This document shows positions 9,048 through 17,109 of a stretch of 64,000 nucleotides of DNA, piece after piece (the stretch's first letter is position 1; every line of letters starts with the position of its first letter). Below the pieces are notes generated by a model. That model was not told the origin of the DNA and ran no database searches. It saw only the letters and a program-made list of their open reading frames with translations. Origin of the DNA: JAJPHF01 sp035293805 (lineage in GTDB: Bacteria; Chloroflexota; UBA6077; JAJPHF01); the NCBI GenBank assembly GCA_035293805.1, contig DATGMD010000038.1:1-64000 (forward strand). The letters run 5' to 3'. The translations under genes were made by a program, and so were the position numbers.

Positions 9048-9212
9048 CACCACTTGCCTCCTGCGCTGTGATGTGCCGCCCCCTGGCAACCTGCCTTTTG
9101 CGTGCAAGAGGCTGGAATCCACCCCTAGCAAGAGGTCGCCAGTGCTCTTGTCACGTCGGCCGTGTGGGGGCTCTCTATACTGTTGACGCACGGCGACGAG
9201 GAAAGGTGACCA

Positions 9213-10097
9213 ATGAACGAGCGCGACGGGCTGGCGGACCGCTTCGAGGCGCAGCGCGGCCACCTCCGAGCGATTGCCTATCGGATGCTGGGCTCGGCGA
9301 GCGAGGCCGACGACGCGGTGCAGGAAGCCTGGCTGCGCCTGGCTCGCGTCGACGCCAACAGTGTGGAGAACCTCGCCGGCTGGCTGCGGACGGTCGTGTC
9401 TCGCGTGTGCCTCGACATGCTGCGCTCGGGCGCGTCACGACGGGAGGAGCTTGTTGGCCTACAGGCGCTCGACGCGAGCCACGCCTCTGGTCAAGGCAGC
9501 GACCCGGAACAGGAAGCGATGCTGGCCGACTCGGTCGGCCGCGCGCTGCTCGTCGTGCTGGACCGGCTAGGTGCCGACGAGCGGGTCGCATTCGTGCTAC
9601 ACGACATGTTCGCCGTGCCGTTCGACGAGATCGCGCCCATCGTGGGGCGCTCGACGGTCGCCGCCAAGAAGCTCGCCAGCCGCGCGCGCCACCGGGTACG
9701 AGGCGCTGCCGCGATCCGCGATGCGGAGCTTGCCCGGCACCGGCGCGTGGTCGAGGCCTTCCTCGCTGCGTCGCGCGCCGGCGACATCGACGGAGTTCTC
9801 GCGGTGTTGGCCCCCGACGTCGTGCGCCGGGCCGACCGGGCTGCCCTGCCATCAGGCCGCGCGACTGAGGTCCGCGGTGCGCGAGCGGTGGCGGAGGAGA
9901 TCGTGGTCTTTGGACGGAATGCGCGATTCGCGGCGCCGGCGCTCGTCAACGGCGCTGTGGGAGTTGTGGTCGCGCCGCATGGACGGCTGCTGCTCGCGCT
10001 CGCCGTCAGGATCGAGGGCGAGCAGATCGCCGAGTACGAGCTTATCGCCGATCCCGCCCGCCTTCAGCAGCTCGACCTGGCCGTCCTCGATAGGTGA
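9213..10097 (+). CDS. ECF RNA polymerase sigma factor, SigJ/ECF41-like with SnoaL-type extension
   Basis: The 294-residue protein has sigma region 2 (EAQRGHLRAIAYRMLGSASE, then DDAVQEAWLRLA), region 4 (LGADERVAFVLHDMFAVPFD, then IAPIVGRSTVAAKKLASRAR) and a C-terminal SnoaL-like extension of about 120 residues (VVEAFLAASRAGDIDGVLAV onward). ECF41 factors use this extension to control their own activity instead of an anti-sigma factor. IADPARLQQL near the end corresponds to the family's NPDKL element; the usual DGGG motif is not visible. The ATG follows GAGGAAAGG. ECF41 factors usually neighbour a small oxidoreductase or decarboxylase-type target; the divergent nitroreductase fits that role. 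TGTCACG at 9149-9155 is a possible self-recognition -35 element. Confidence 0.85.
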   Translation: MNERDGLADRFEAQRGHLRAIAYRMLGSASEADDAVQEAWLRLARVDANSVENLAGWLRTVVSRVCLDMLRSGASRREELVGLQALDASHASGQGSDPEQEAMLADSVGRALLVVLDRLGADERVAFVLHDMFAVPFDEIAPIVGRSTVAAKKLASRARHRVRGAAAIRDAELARHRRVVEAFLAASRAGDIDGVLAVLAPDVVRRADRAALPSGRATEVRGARAVAEEIVVFGRNARFAAPALVNGAVGVVVAPHGRLLLALAVRIEGEQIAEYELIADPARLQQLDLAVLDR

Positions 10098-10102
10098 CCG
10101 AC

Positions 10103-10165
10103 CCCGGACGTCCAGTGGCAGAAGCGCGGTCGCATGCTGGAAGTCGCCGTATGCGTGCGGGGCTA
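10103..10165 (+). pseudogene. Remnant of a MetE-like 3' end
   Basis: The last 60 bases before the stop resemble the 3' end of the gene at 7166-8302: CGCATGCTGGA is shared, and translation gives VQWQKRGRMLEV where the intact gene has VQWRKLDRMLET, each ending a few codons later in GGGGCTA plus one base. It directly follows the sigma factor stop. The nitroreductase and sigma genes are thus bracketed by one complete and one partial copy of the same 3' end, suggesting insertion or duplication-driven recombination here. Confidence 0.55.
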
Positions 10166-10182
10166 GGTGCGGGGCGCGCCGG

Positions 10183-10575
10183 TCAGCGCGCGGCTGGTGG
10201 CGCGCGGTCGAGCAGCAGGAAGTCCTCCACACCCAGCAGCCCGAGGATCAGCCGCACCGGCAGCGGCATCTGGCGGCGGGTGGGGTCGTGGACGAGGCGG
10301 GGGTTGGTCATGCGCAAGCGCCGCCCGCGCGTGACGAGCAGGCATTCGCCCGCGGCGAGGACGTTCCGCACCCAGTCGGCGCGGGGGCCGTAGGTGAGCG
10401 CCAGGACGTAGCCGCCCCGGCGTTTGAAGGCGTTCACGGGCGTGCGGTAGACGCGCCCCGACGAGCGGCCGCGGTGCACGACGATGGCGAAGCCCGGGGC
10501 GCGCCCGGCGAATCGCCGCGTGAACGGGTTCGTGACGCGACGGTTGAAGCGGGCGACGGCCATCGGGATGGGCAT
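10183..10575 (-). CDS. Nitroreductase/deazaflavin-dependent (F420) oxidoreductase family protein
   Basis: The 130-residue protein matches the DDN/DUF385 split-barrel family: RFNRRVTNPFTRRFAGRAPG, IVVHRGRSSGRVYRTPVNAF, GGYVLALTYGPRADWVRNVL and AAGECLLVTRGRRLRMTNPR, in the family order. Members bind deazaflavin F420 and reduce quinones or nitro compounds, or bind flavin-like cofactors. Length is typical. The gene lies 24 bases downstream of ligA on the same strand and may share its transcript. F420 use implies that the host makes F420, which the window does not show. Confidence 0.85.
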   Translation of the reverse strand: MPIPMAVARFNRRVTNPFTRRFAGRAPGFAIVVHRGRSSGRVYRTPVNAFKRRGGYVLALTYGPRADWVRNVLAAGECLLVTRGRRLRMTNPRLVHDPTRRQMPLPVRLILGLLGVEDFLLLDRAPPAAR

Positions 10576-10599
10576 GACGCCTCCGGGTGGAGCGCGGCG

Positions 10600-12642
10600 C
10601 TACTCGGCGGCGGGGACGCTCGCCGGGGCCTCGCCGGCGAGCAGCGCTTCGAAGGCGGCCTCGTCCAGGATGGTCGTGCCGAGCTTCTGCGCCTTGGCGA
10701 GCTTCGAGCCGGGCTCCTCGCCCACGACGAGATAGGTGGTCTTGCGGCTCACGCCGTCGCCGACCGTGCCGCCCAGCTCCTTGATGCGCGCCTCGGCCTG
10801 CAGGCGCGTCAGGCGCTCCAGGCGGCCGGTGATGACGAACGACTGGCCCGCCAGCGGCAGGGCGCCGGCCGCTGCGGGCGCCGCGGCGGTGAACTGGAGG
10901 CCCGCCCGGCGCAGCTTCTCCAGCACCGTGCGGTTGCGCGGCTCGTCGAACCAGGCGCGCACGCTGGCGGCGATCTTCGGCCCGATGCCCTCCACGGCGT
11001 TGATCTCGGCCTCGGGGGCTGCAGCGAGCGCGTCCATGCTCGGGAAGGCGGCGACCAGCAGGGCTGCCGTCTGCGCGCCGACGTGGCGGATGCCGAGCGC
11101 GAACAGCACGCGCGCCAGCGGGCGGCTCTTGCTGACCTCGATGCTGCGGAGCAGGTTGTCGGCGCTCCTGTCGGCCAGCCGGTCCAGGCCGACGAGCTGC
11201 TCCTTGGTCAGGTAGTACACGTCGGCCACGTCCTTCACCAGCCCGGACTCGATGAGCGCGGCCGCCAGCTTCTCGCCCAGGCCGTCGATCTCCATCGCCG
11301 CCCGCGAGGCGAAGTGCTTGAGCGATTCGAAGAGCTGCGCCGGGCACTCGACGCCGCCGGTGCAGTAGGCCATCGCCTCGCCAGGCGGCTGCACGATGGC
11401 CGCGCCGCAGCGCGGGCAGTGGGTGGGCAGCTCGTAGGGCTTCGCGTCGGGCGGGCGCTTGGCCAGCACGGGGCCGATGATCTGGGGGATGACCTCGCCG
11501 GCGCGCTGCACGATGACCGTGTCGCCCTCGCGGATGTCCTTGCGGTGAATGTCCTCGGCGTTGTGGAGCGCCGCCAGCTTGACCATCACGCCGCCGATCG
11601 GCACCGGCTCCAACACGGCGAACGGATTGATGCTGCCGGTGCGGCCCACGTTCACGTCGATCTTCAAGAGCTTCGTCGTCGCCTGGATCGGCGGGAACTT
11701 GTAGGCGATGGCCCAGCGGGGCTCGCGGCCGACGGCGCCCAGCTCGGCCTGCACGTCCACGTCGTCGATCTTCACCACCACGCCGTCGGCATCGTAGTCC
11801 AGCGTCTCGCGCCGCGCCTCCCAGCCCAGACAGTGCGCGATCACGTCGTCCAGGCTGTCGACGCGCTCGTTGTACTTGTTCGTGCGGAAGCCCCACTCGC
11901 GCAGCAGGGCGAGCCGCTCCCAGTGGCTGCGCGGCAGGGCGCCGTCCTCGTGGTAGCCGATCTGGTAGAGCAGGATGTCGAGCGGGCGGCTGGCGGTGAT
12001 GCGCGGGTCGAGCTGGCGCAGCGAGCCGGCGGCGGCGTTGCGCGGGTTCATGAAGGGCGGCTGGCCCTCGGCCTCGCGCTGGCGGTTGAGCTTCGCAAAC
12101 GCGGCGCGCGGCAGGTACACCTCGCCGCGCACCTCCACGACGCGGGGCACGCGCCCGCGCAGGGTCAGCGGCACGCTGCGGATGGTGCGGACGTTCTCGG
12201 TGACGTTCTCGCCGCGCAGGCCGTCGCCGCGCGTGGCGGCCAGGGTGAGCCGGCCGTCCTCGTAGGTGAGGGAGACGGCCAGGCCGTCGATCTTCGGCTC
12301 CAGCACGTAACACAGCGGGCGCTCGCCGATGATGCGGACGACGCGGGCGTGCCAGGCGCGCAGCTCGTCGGGGCTGAAAGCGTTGGCGAGGCTGAGGAGC
12401 GGCAGGCGGTGCTCGACGACGCCGAACGCCTCCAGCGGCCCGGCGCCAACGCGCTGGGTAGGCGAGTCGGGCGAGGCCAGCTCGGGGTGCTCGGCCTCCA
12501 GGCGCCGCAGCTCCTGCATCAGCCGGTCGTACTCGGCGTCGCTGACTTCTGGCTCGTCGAGCACGTAGTAGCGGTAGTTGTGGTAGTCGATCTGGCGGCG
12601 TAGCTCTTCGACGCGCTCGCGCGCGGTGAGAGTGTCCTGCAT
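10600..12642 (-). CDS. ligA: NAD-dependent DNA ligase
   Basis: The 680-residue LigA seals nicks during replication and repair using NAD+. Domains in order: Ia (VEELRRQIDYHNYRYYVLDE), adenylation domain with the catalytic lysine in YVLEPKIDGLAV near residue 115, the OB-fold, a four-cysteine zinc finger (HCPRCGAAIVQPP, then YCTGGVECPAQ), a helix-hairpin-helix region (FALGIRHVGAQTAALL, INAVEGIGPKIAASV) and a C-terminal BRCT domain (FVITGRLERLTRLQAEARIK). The ATG at 12642 (MQDTLTARERVEEL) matches the family start; the frame stays open upstream, but that stretch lacks conservation. Complete, with all catalytic motifs, so it is expected to be the housekeeping ligase. Confidence 0.97.
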   Translation of the reverse strand: MQDTLTARERVEELRRQIDYHNYRYYVLDEPEVSDAEYDRLMQELRRLEAEHPELASPDSPTQRVGAGPLEAFGVVEHRLPLLSLANAFSPDELRAWHARVVRIIGERPLCYVLEPKIDGLAVSLTYEDGRLTLAATRGDGLRGENVTENVRTIRSVPLTLRGRVPRVVEVRGEVYLPRAAFAKLNRQREAEGQPPFMNPRNAAAGSLRQLDPRITASRPLDILLYQIGYHEDGALPRSHWERLALLREWGFRTNKYNERVDSLDDVIAHCLGWEARRETLDYDADGVVVKIDDVDVQAELGAVGREPRWAIAYKFPPIQATTKLLKIDVNVGRTGSINPFAVLEPVPIGGVMVKLAALHNAEDIHRKDIREGDTVIVQRAGEVIPQIIGPVLAKRPPDAKPYELPTHCPRCGAAIVQPPGEAMAYCTGGVECPAQLFESLKHFASRAAMEIDGLGEKLAAALIESGLVKDVADVYYLTKEQLVGLDRLADRSADNLLRSIEVSKSRPLARVLFALGIRHVGAQTAALLVAAFPSMDALAAAPEAEINAVEGIGPKIAASVRAWFDEPRNRTVLEKLRRAGLQFTAAAPAAAGALPLAGQSFVITGRLERLTRLQAEARIKELGGTVGDGVSRKTTYLVVGEEPGSKLAKAQKLGTTILDEAAFEALLAGEAPASVPAAE

Positions 12643-12879
12643 CCTCGCCCCCGCCCTGCCCGCCCGGGCAGCGATGCTGTCTATGGAGGAGTATAGCCAC
12701 GCGCTGGCCGCCCCGGGCGGGCCGCTTCGCGCTGTGAGCCCGTTGTAAGGCTGATGGCACAAGACGTGCAGCAGCGCGAGACCGCGTGGACGAGGAGGCC
12801 ACGCGGTCAAGCACGAAGCGGCGGTTCGACGCCGCCGCATCGCGGGAAGAGCCGATCAGACAGAAGGGTATAGGTGATT

Positions 12880-13560
12880 ATGAACATTCTTCGAGCGGCA
12901 GCGACAGCAGCAGCGGTGGCGCTTCTCCTTGGCGTGGGCGGCGGGATCGTGGCGGCCCAGACCTCTGGCGGGTCCGACATGCAGTTCCCGGCCTCAGACG
13001 CGGCCCAGACGACGCCCGGGGTGGTCAGCACCCCCTTGCCAATCGGCACGACGACCACCGTGCCCGGCGGCACGACCGCCCTGACCCCCGTCGTCTCCGG
13101 CACGTCGACTATCGGGGTGGGCGGCCCGCTGACCCCGATCGCGACCACCACCCCGGTGGGCGGGGTCACCACCCGGACGGCGACCACGACTGGCCTCCAG
13201 CCGCCGCTGACGGCGACCATGGACGGCTCGGCCGAGGTGCCCGGGCCCGGCGATCCGAACGCTATCGGCTCCGCCGCCGTCACCGTCGATCAGGCGTCGA
13301 ACACGGTGTGCTATGCGATGCACGTCGTGAATCTCGGCGCGCCCCCGACGGCCGCGCACATTCATCGCGGCGCGGTCGGCGTCGCCGGCCCCGTCGTCGT
13401 GTCGCTCACCGCGCCTACCAACGGCAACTCCAGCGGCTGCGTCGCGGGCGTCGATTCGGCCACGGTCTCGCAGCTGATGGACAACCCTGGCGATTTCTAC
13501 GTCAACGTCCACACCACTGACTACCCGGACGGCGCGGCGCGCGGCCAGCTCGGCCGCTAG
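12880..13560 (+). CDS. Secreted CHRD domain protein
   Basis: The protein has a signal peptide (MNILRAAATAAAVALLLGVG to AAQ), a long low-complexity Thr/Pro/Gly/Val linker (about residues 28-110), and a C-terminal CHRD domain: LTATMDGSAEVPGPGDPN, CYAMHVVNLGAPPTAAHIHR, then FYVNVHTTDYPDGAARGQLG. CHRD domains are beta-sandwiches in exported proteins of unknown role, named for chordin. Start choice is between the GTG at 12874 and the ATG at 12880; I use the ATG, which is two codons inside. AGAAGGGT lies upstream. The Thr-rich linker suggests surface exposure. Confidence 0.8.
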   Translation: MNILRAAATAAAVALLLGVGGGIVAAQTSGGSDMQFPASDAAQTTPGVVSTPLPIGTTTTVPGGTTALTPVVSGTSTIGVGGPLTPIATTTPVGGVTTRTATTTGLQPPLTATMDGSAEVPGPGDPNAIGSAAVTVDQASNTVCYAMHVVNLGAPPTAAHIHRGAVGVAGPVVVSLTAPTNGNSSGCVAGVDSATVSQLMDNPGDFYVNVHTTDYPDGAARGQLGR

Positions 13561-13578
13561 CCCGCGCACGCGACCGCC

Positions 13579-13638
13579 GCACGCCCCGACGCGGCCTCAC
13601 CTATTTGAGGGAGGCAGGCGAGGCCGCTCGGGGCGTGC
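13579..13638. terminator. Large hairpin after the CHRD gene
   Basis: GCACGCCCCGACGCGGCCT (13579-13597) pairs with AGGCCGCTCGGGGCGTGC (13621-13638), an 18-bp stem with one bulged base and a 23-base loop. It lies in the converging gap between the CHRD gene and the minus-strand hypothetical gene and may act as a terminator, though no T-run follows. Confidence 0.4.
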
Positions 13639-13719
13639 GCGCGTCTTCCGCCGACGCTACCGTGGGGTTGCGCGGCGCGCGCCGGCACCGGGGACACCCC
13701 GCGCGGCTCGTGTGGTGCA

Positions 13720-14241
13720 TTACTCGCCGGACCGGGTGACGGCGCTCTCCGCGTCGGCGAGCACGGCCGCCCAGCCCTGGCGCAGCGGCCGCACGCCGAG
13801 GTCGGCGATGGCGCAGCGCAGCACGGCCGGCAACGAGACGGGGCCGGTGGGAAGATGCGCCCGGCTCAGGTCGAGGGGCGCCACCGGCGCCGAGACGTGC
13901 AGGTGGGGCCAGACGATCGCACTTACACCTCGGGGGTGCCAGTGATAGGCCAACAGCTCCCGCTCGTCCGCGTGCAGAATCGCGTACCAGTATCCGGCGA
14001 TAGCCGCTGCCCACCGTCCATGCGGCTCCTGGACCACTTCGAGATCGTATCTCACGGAAAGCAGCAGGTGACGAGCACCAGGCAACGGGACCTGGCCCGC
14101 CTCCGCGAGCTGGAAACTATATATGCCTGTATCCGAACGCCTGGCACTACCGACCGGCACCGAGCGCGTGACGCACGAGAGGGCTCGCTGCAGCGGTCTG
14201 GTAATCGCCCGAATGGCCTGTGCAGGCGTCCTAGCGCGCAA
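13720..14241 (-). CDS. Conserved hypothetical protein, second gene of a two-gene module
   Basis: The frame encodes up to 173 residues. The ordered part begins near HLLLSVRYDLEVVQEPHGRW and contains IAGYWYAILHADERELLAYH, WHPRG, IVWPHLHVSAP and LPTGPVSLPAVLRCAIADLG. The HxH-type segments (YHWHP, PHLH) are its most conserved-looking parts. The first codon at 14241 is a TTG overlapping the stop of the upstream gene; a later start near the RYDLE segment is equally possible because no good ribosome site is visible. Overlap with the 78-residue gene indicates translational coupling. The arrangement resembles type II toxin-antitoxin pairs in which the second protein resembles TumE/DUF6516, but this is only a suggestion. 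Confidence 0.5.
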   Translation of the reverse strand: MRARTPAQAIRAITRPLQRALSCVTRSVPVGSARRSDTGIYSFQLAEAGQVPLPGARHLLLSVRYDLEVVQEPHGRWAAAIAGYWYAILHADERELLAYHWHPRGVSAIVWPHLHVSAPVAPLDLSRAHLPTGPVSLPAVLRCAIADLGVRPLRQGWAAVLADAESAVTRSGE

Positions 14242-14467
14242 AGCCGGTCATCAGCGACAACTCGATGATGGGCCAGTGCTCCGGGTCGTCGGGGATGTCG
14301 CGGTACTCGCCGGCGTCGAGACGGCGCAGGAACTCCTCGCCGCTGATGCCGAGGCGCTTGCGCGCCTGCTCGTCAAAGAACTGGCGCCCTTCTTCGGGAG
14401 TCAGCCAACGGATGCCGCCCGTGGTGTCCTTTGGGGCAGCCCGCTTGCGCGGACGGGCCGTAGCCAT
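14231..14467 (-). CDS. Small conserved hypothetical protein, first gene of a two-gene module
   Basis: The 78-residue basic-headed protein reads MATARPRKRAAP, then IRWLTPEEGRQFFDEQARKR, LGISGEEFLRRLDAGEYRDI and a short acidic segment. The EEFLRRxDAGEY type sequence is familiar from small uncharacterised proteins in many bacteria. GAGGAG lies nine bases ahead of the ATG at 14467. Its stop overlaps the first codons of the following gene, so the two are co-translated. The promoter must lie in the 62-base gap shared with the divergent MBL-fold gene. Confidence 0.6.
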   Translation of the reverse strand: MATARPRKRAAPKDTTGGIRWLTPEEGRQFFDEQARKRLGISGEEFLRRLDAGEYRDIPDDPEHWPIIELSLMTGFAR

Positions 14468-14529
14468 GACATCATGCTCCTCGCGGATATGGTATCACGC
14501 TGCATCGTAGTGTCTGGCGGGAGGATGGA

Positions 14530-15193
14530 ATGGAGCTGACGCTACTGGGCACCGGCACGCCGATCCCCGATCCGCGGCGCGCGGGGCCGAGCCAGATCGT
14601 GCGCGTGGGCGACGACCGCATCCTGATCGACTGCGGCACGGGTGCGGTGCGGCGCCTGGTCGAGGCCGGCGACAGCCCGCGCGACGTACACACCGTGCTC
14701 ATCACCCACATGCACTCGGACCACAGCATCGACCTCGGCCACTTCCTGATCACGCGCTGGATCCTGTTCAACGAGCGGCCGCTCAGCTTGATCGGCCCGC
14801 CGGGCTTGCAGGAGTACGTGGACAATCTCCTGCGGCTGCTGGACTGGGACATCAAGATCCGCGGCTTCGCCACCCGCCTGTCCGATGAGGCGCGGCGCAT
14901 CGACGTGCGCGAGGTCGCGCCGGGCGAGCGCGTCGAGGGCGACCACTGGCGGGCCACGCCGATCAAGGTCGACCACTATCCCGTCGAGCACGCTTATGCC
15001 TGGCGGCTCGACGCCGAGGGCGCGTCGCTGGTGATCTCGGGCGACACGGCACCCTACGAGCCGCTGGCGGAGGCTGCGGCGGGCGTGGATGTGCTCGTCC
15101 ACGAGGCGTGGCTGAAGCCGAAGCACGAGGCGGCACGCCAGCACATGCCGCCCGCGGAGGCGGAGGCGTTCATCGCCAAGCGCAACCGCTACC
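14530..15193 (+). pseudogene. MBL-fold metallo-hydrolase, 5' part, split by the integrated element
   Basis: This encodes the N-terminal 221 residues of an RNase Z-like metallo-beta-lactamase-fold hydrolase: MELTLLGTGTPIPDPRRAG, the zinc motif LITHMHSDHSIDLGHFLI, and LVISGDTAPYEPLAEAA with the bridging Asp, followed by VDVLVHEAWLKP. The sequence leaves the family at AKRNRY, precisely where the 12-base repeat begins. The 3' part resumes at 31552-31733. Joined, they give one in-frame gene of 281 residues. GGGAGG sits five bases before the ATG. In the integrated state the frame runs on into element DNA to 15378, so a fusion protein lacking the last zinc ligands could be made. Confidence 0.9.
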
Positions 15194-16792
15194 CGCGACT
15201 GCCGCAACCTCCGGCCCAAAAGCATAGCGCGCTCGCCCGACGGCCCGTCGCTCCCGCCCCGTGCCCGTCGTCTCCACCGTCACCTGGCGCACCAGTAGTT
15301 CCACCACGGCCCGCTTGGTCGCCCAATCGTCCGTCCGCTCCACTTCCTCTAGGCGGTCGCGCAGCCGCCCCAGCATAGCTGTCGCGTCCGCAAGCTGCGC
15401 CTGGGCGGCGGCCGTTAGCTGTGTCTCGCTGTCCAGGGCCGCGAGCAGCGCTTGCGTCTCGGCCTGCTCGCGCGCCATCGCGGCTAGCTGCACCTCCGCC
15501 TCCGCCAGCGTAATCAGGTTCTTGCGGAACAGCGTCATCGTCCGCTCGCGCTCGGCGTCCTTGTCCGCGAGCGCCCGTGTGAGCCGCGCCCGCTCGGCGC
15601 CGCGGTCGGCCGCCTGCGCCTGGCGCGCCCGTAGCTCCGCCTGCGCCTCCGCTATGGCGGCGCCGGGGTCGCGGATGAAGGCGGCGCAGTGTGTCCACAC
15701 GGCCCGCTCCAGAGCGTCGGCGTTCACGGCCTTGCCCGCGCACGGGGCGGCACCGATGGGGAAGTCCCAGTTGCAGCGGTAATAGCGCGTCTCGTAGGGC
15801 GTCCCGTCCCGCCGCCGCTTGCGGTTCACCGCACCCGTGTAGCCACTGCCGCAGTTCGCGCAGCGCACCAGGCCGCGCAGCAGGTAATCATACGCCTGGC
15901 CGGTCTTGGACAGCTTGCGGTTGCTCGCCAGCACGCGCTGCGCCTGCTCCCACACCGCCAGCGGCACCAGGGCGGGTACCTCGCGCGCGACGGCGCCGTG
16001 CTTGCTGTGCAGCGTGTGCGTACCCGTGTAGACGGGGTTGTGCAGCACGCCGCACAGGCGCGCGGGCCGCCAGGCGTCCGTCACGCGAATCACCTTCCCG
16101 CTCGCGTAGCGGCGCACGGGCGCCACGCCGAGAGCGTTCAAGCGCTGGCACTCGCCCCACAGCGTCGCGCCGCCCGCGATGCGCGAGAACAGGTCTTGCA
16201 CTAGCTCGGCCTCGGTGCAACCCAGCCCCTCCACCAGGCGGGTCGAGGGCACCAGGCAGCCGTCCGCGTCCAGGTCGTAGCCGAACGGCACCACGCCGTA
16301 CCAGCGCCCGGCCCGCGCGCCGCGGTCGCGTCCAAGCGTCAGCTTCTCCAGCAGCGTGGCGCGGTCTAGCTCAGCCATCGAGCCGAGCAGTTGGAACAGG
16401 AAACGGCCCATCGGCTCAGCCGTGTCGAACGGCTCGGTCGCGCTGCGTATCGTCACGCCGTGCGCCTCTAGCTGCCGGTGGGCGTCCAGTAGTGGCGCGA
16501 GCGAGCGCCCCAGCCGGTCCACCTTGTAGACGAGGACCACGCCGAAGCGGCCAGTGCCGGCGTCCGCGAGCAGGCGCCGCCCCTCGGGGCGCTCCGCGAG
16601 TGGCCGGGTGCCCGAGGCGCCGTCGTCCAGATACGTCTCCACGATGGGGAGGTCGTACAGGTCGCAGTAGCGGCGGAGGAAGTGCGCCTGGTTCTCGATC
16701 GTGCCGCGCTCGGCCTGCTCGTCGCTGCTGACGCGCGCGTAGAGGGCGACGCGGGGGGTGGTGTCGAGCGCCTTGGGTGCTACACTGCCCAT
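15170..16792 (-). CDS. Large serine recombinase (integrase)
   Basis: The 540-residue site-specific recombinase has the serine catalytic domain (VALYARVSSDEQAERGTIEN; nucleophile Ser22, with LVYKVDRLGRSL and the ATLLEKLTLGRDRGARAG segment further on), a Recombinase domain (FGYDLDADGCLVPS to AWRPARLCGVLHNPVYTG), a zinc ribbon (VRCANCGSGYTG, YYRCNWDFPIGAAPC) and a coiled coil (about residues 390-480). This is the architecture of phage and ICE integrases. AGGAGG precedes the ATG. Its gene end spans the left attachment core: the core itself encodes Gly-Ser-Gly-Cys and the last three residues plus stop come from host DNA. In the excised circle the frame would read 28 further residues of element sequence instead. 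Confidence 0.95.
   Translation of the reverse strand: MGSVAPKALDTTPRVALYARVSSDEQAERGTIENQAHFLRRYCDLYDLPIVETYLDDGASGTRPLAERPEGRRLLADAGTGRFGVVLVYKVDRLGRSLAPLLDAHRQLEAHGVTIRSATEPFDTAEPMGRFLFQLLGSMAELDRATLLEKLTLGRDRGARAGRWYGVVPFGYDLDADGCLVPSTRLVEGLGCTEAELVQDLFSRIAGGATLWGECQRLNALGVAPVRRYASGKVIRVTDAWRPARLCGVLHNPVYTGTHTLHSKHGAVAREVPALVPLAVWEQAQRVLASNRKLSKTGQAYDYLLRGLVRCANCGSGYTGAVNRKRRRDGTPYETRYYRCNWDFPIGAAPCAGKAVNADALERAVWTHCAAFIRDPGAAIAEAQAELRARQAQAADRGAERARLTRALADKDAERERTMTLFRKNLITLAEAEVQLAAMAREQAETQALLAALDSETQLTAAAQAQLADATAMLGRLRDRLEEVERTDDWATKRAVVELLVRQVTVETTGTGRERRAVGRARYAFGPEVAAVAGSGCAWR
15182..15193. other. Left attachment site core (attL)
   Basis: GCAACCGCTACC is shared exactly with 31540-31551. 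On the element side ACTGCCGCA (15198-15206) is the exact inverse of TGCGGCAGT at 31521-31529. In the excised circle these arms would flank the core symmetrically in a 44-base site, as serine integrase attP sites do. Confidence 0.85.
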
Positions 16793-16871
16793 GCGGGCCT
16801 CCTCTCTTGCGTCAGGCTCGCCAGCCCCGGGCCGTGTCAGCGGCGCCAGGGAACGGCCGCGGCCTGCTAGC

Positions 16872-17048
16872 TCAGGCCGCGGCTTTTAGGAACCGCTCCA
16901 ACTCGGCGGCGGTCACACGGTAGCCGGCACGGGCGCCGAAGCGCACGCCCCGTAGCTTCCCATCGCGCAGCCAGCGCCGGACCGTCTCCACGTTGACGCG
17001 GCAGTACGCGGCCACCTCGGGCACGGTCATCAGCCGGTCATCAGCCAT
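16872..17048 (-). CDS. Excisionase-like MerR/helix-turn-helix protein
   Basis: The 58-residue protein is a winged helix-turn-helix of the excisionase/AlpA type: LMTVPEVAAYCRVNVETVRR, then WLRDGKLRGVRF and AELERFLKAAA. Such proteins direct excision or act as small regulators in satellites. The ATG at 17048 is chosen because AGGAGG lies eight bases upstream. It precedes the integrase by 79 bases on the same strand and shares its promoter (17072-17101). Its position suggests that it is the recombination directionality factor or the repressor of the divergent operon. Confidence 0.8.
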   Translation of the reverse strand: MADDRLMTVPEVAAYCRVNVETVRRWLRDGKLRGVRFGARAGYRVTAAELERFLKAAA

Positions 17049-17071
17049 GCGCCTCACCTCCTTTCAGCGAC

Positions 17072-17101
17072 ATTGTACCGTGCCATAACGTGTCAATTCA
17101 A
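17072..17101 (-). promoter_or_regulatory. Promoter for the excisionase-integrase transcript
   Basis: On the minus strand TTGAAT (17101-17096), an 18-base spacer and TACAAT (17077-17072) match a sigma-70 promoter, 24 bases ahead of the excisionase ATG. The region is strikingly A/T-rich for this genome. Confidence 0.6.
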
Positions 17102-17109
17102 CTCAAGTC

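Noticed and set aside
9149..9180. ECF41-type promoter upstream of the sigma gene
   Set aside because: TGTCACG matches the -35, but the expected CGTC -10 at 16 bases is not present, so I did not list it as a promoter.
9571..12603. A 1010-codon plus-strand open frame across ligA
   Set aside because: It lies opposite the complete ligA and has the Arg/Ala/Gly-rich composition typical of antisense frames in very GC-rich DNA. No motif is present.
15170..16792. Serine recombinase as a transposon resolvase
   Set aside because: It has the Recombinase, zinc-ribbon and coiled-coil regions of large integrases, and the paired attachment repeats fit site-specific integration.
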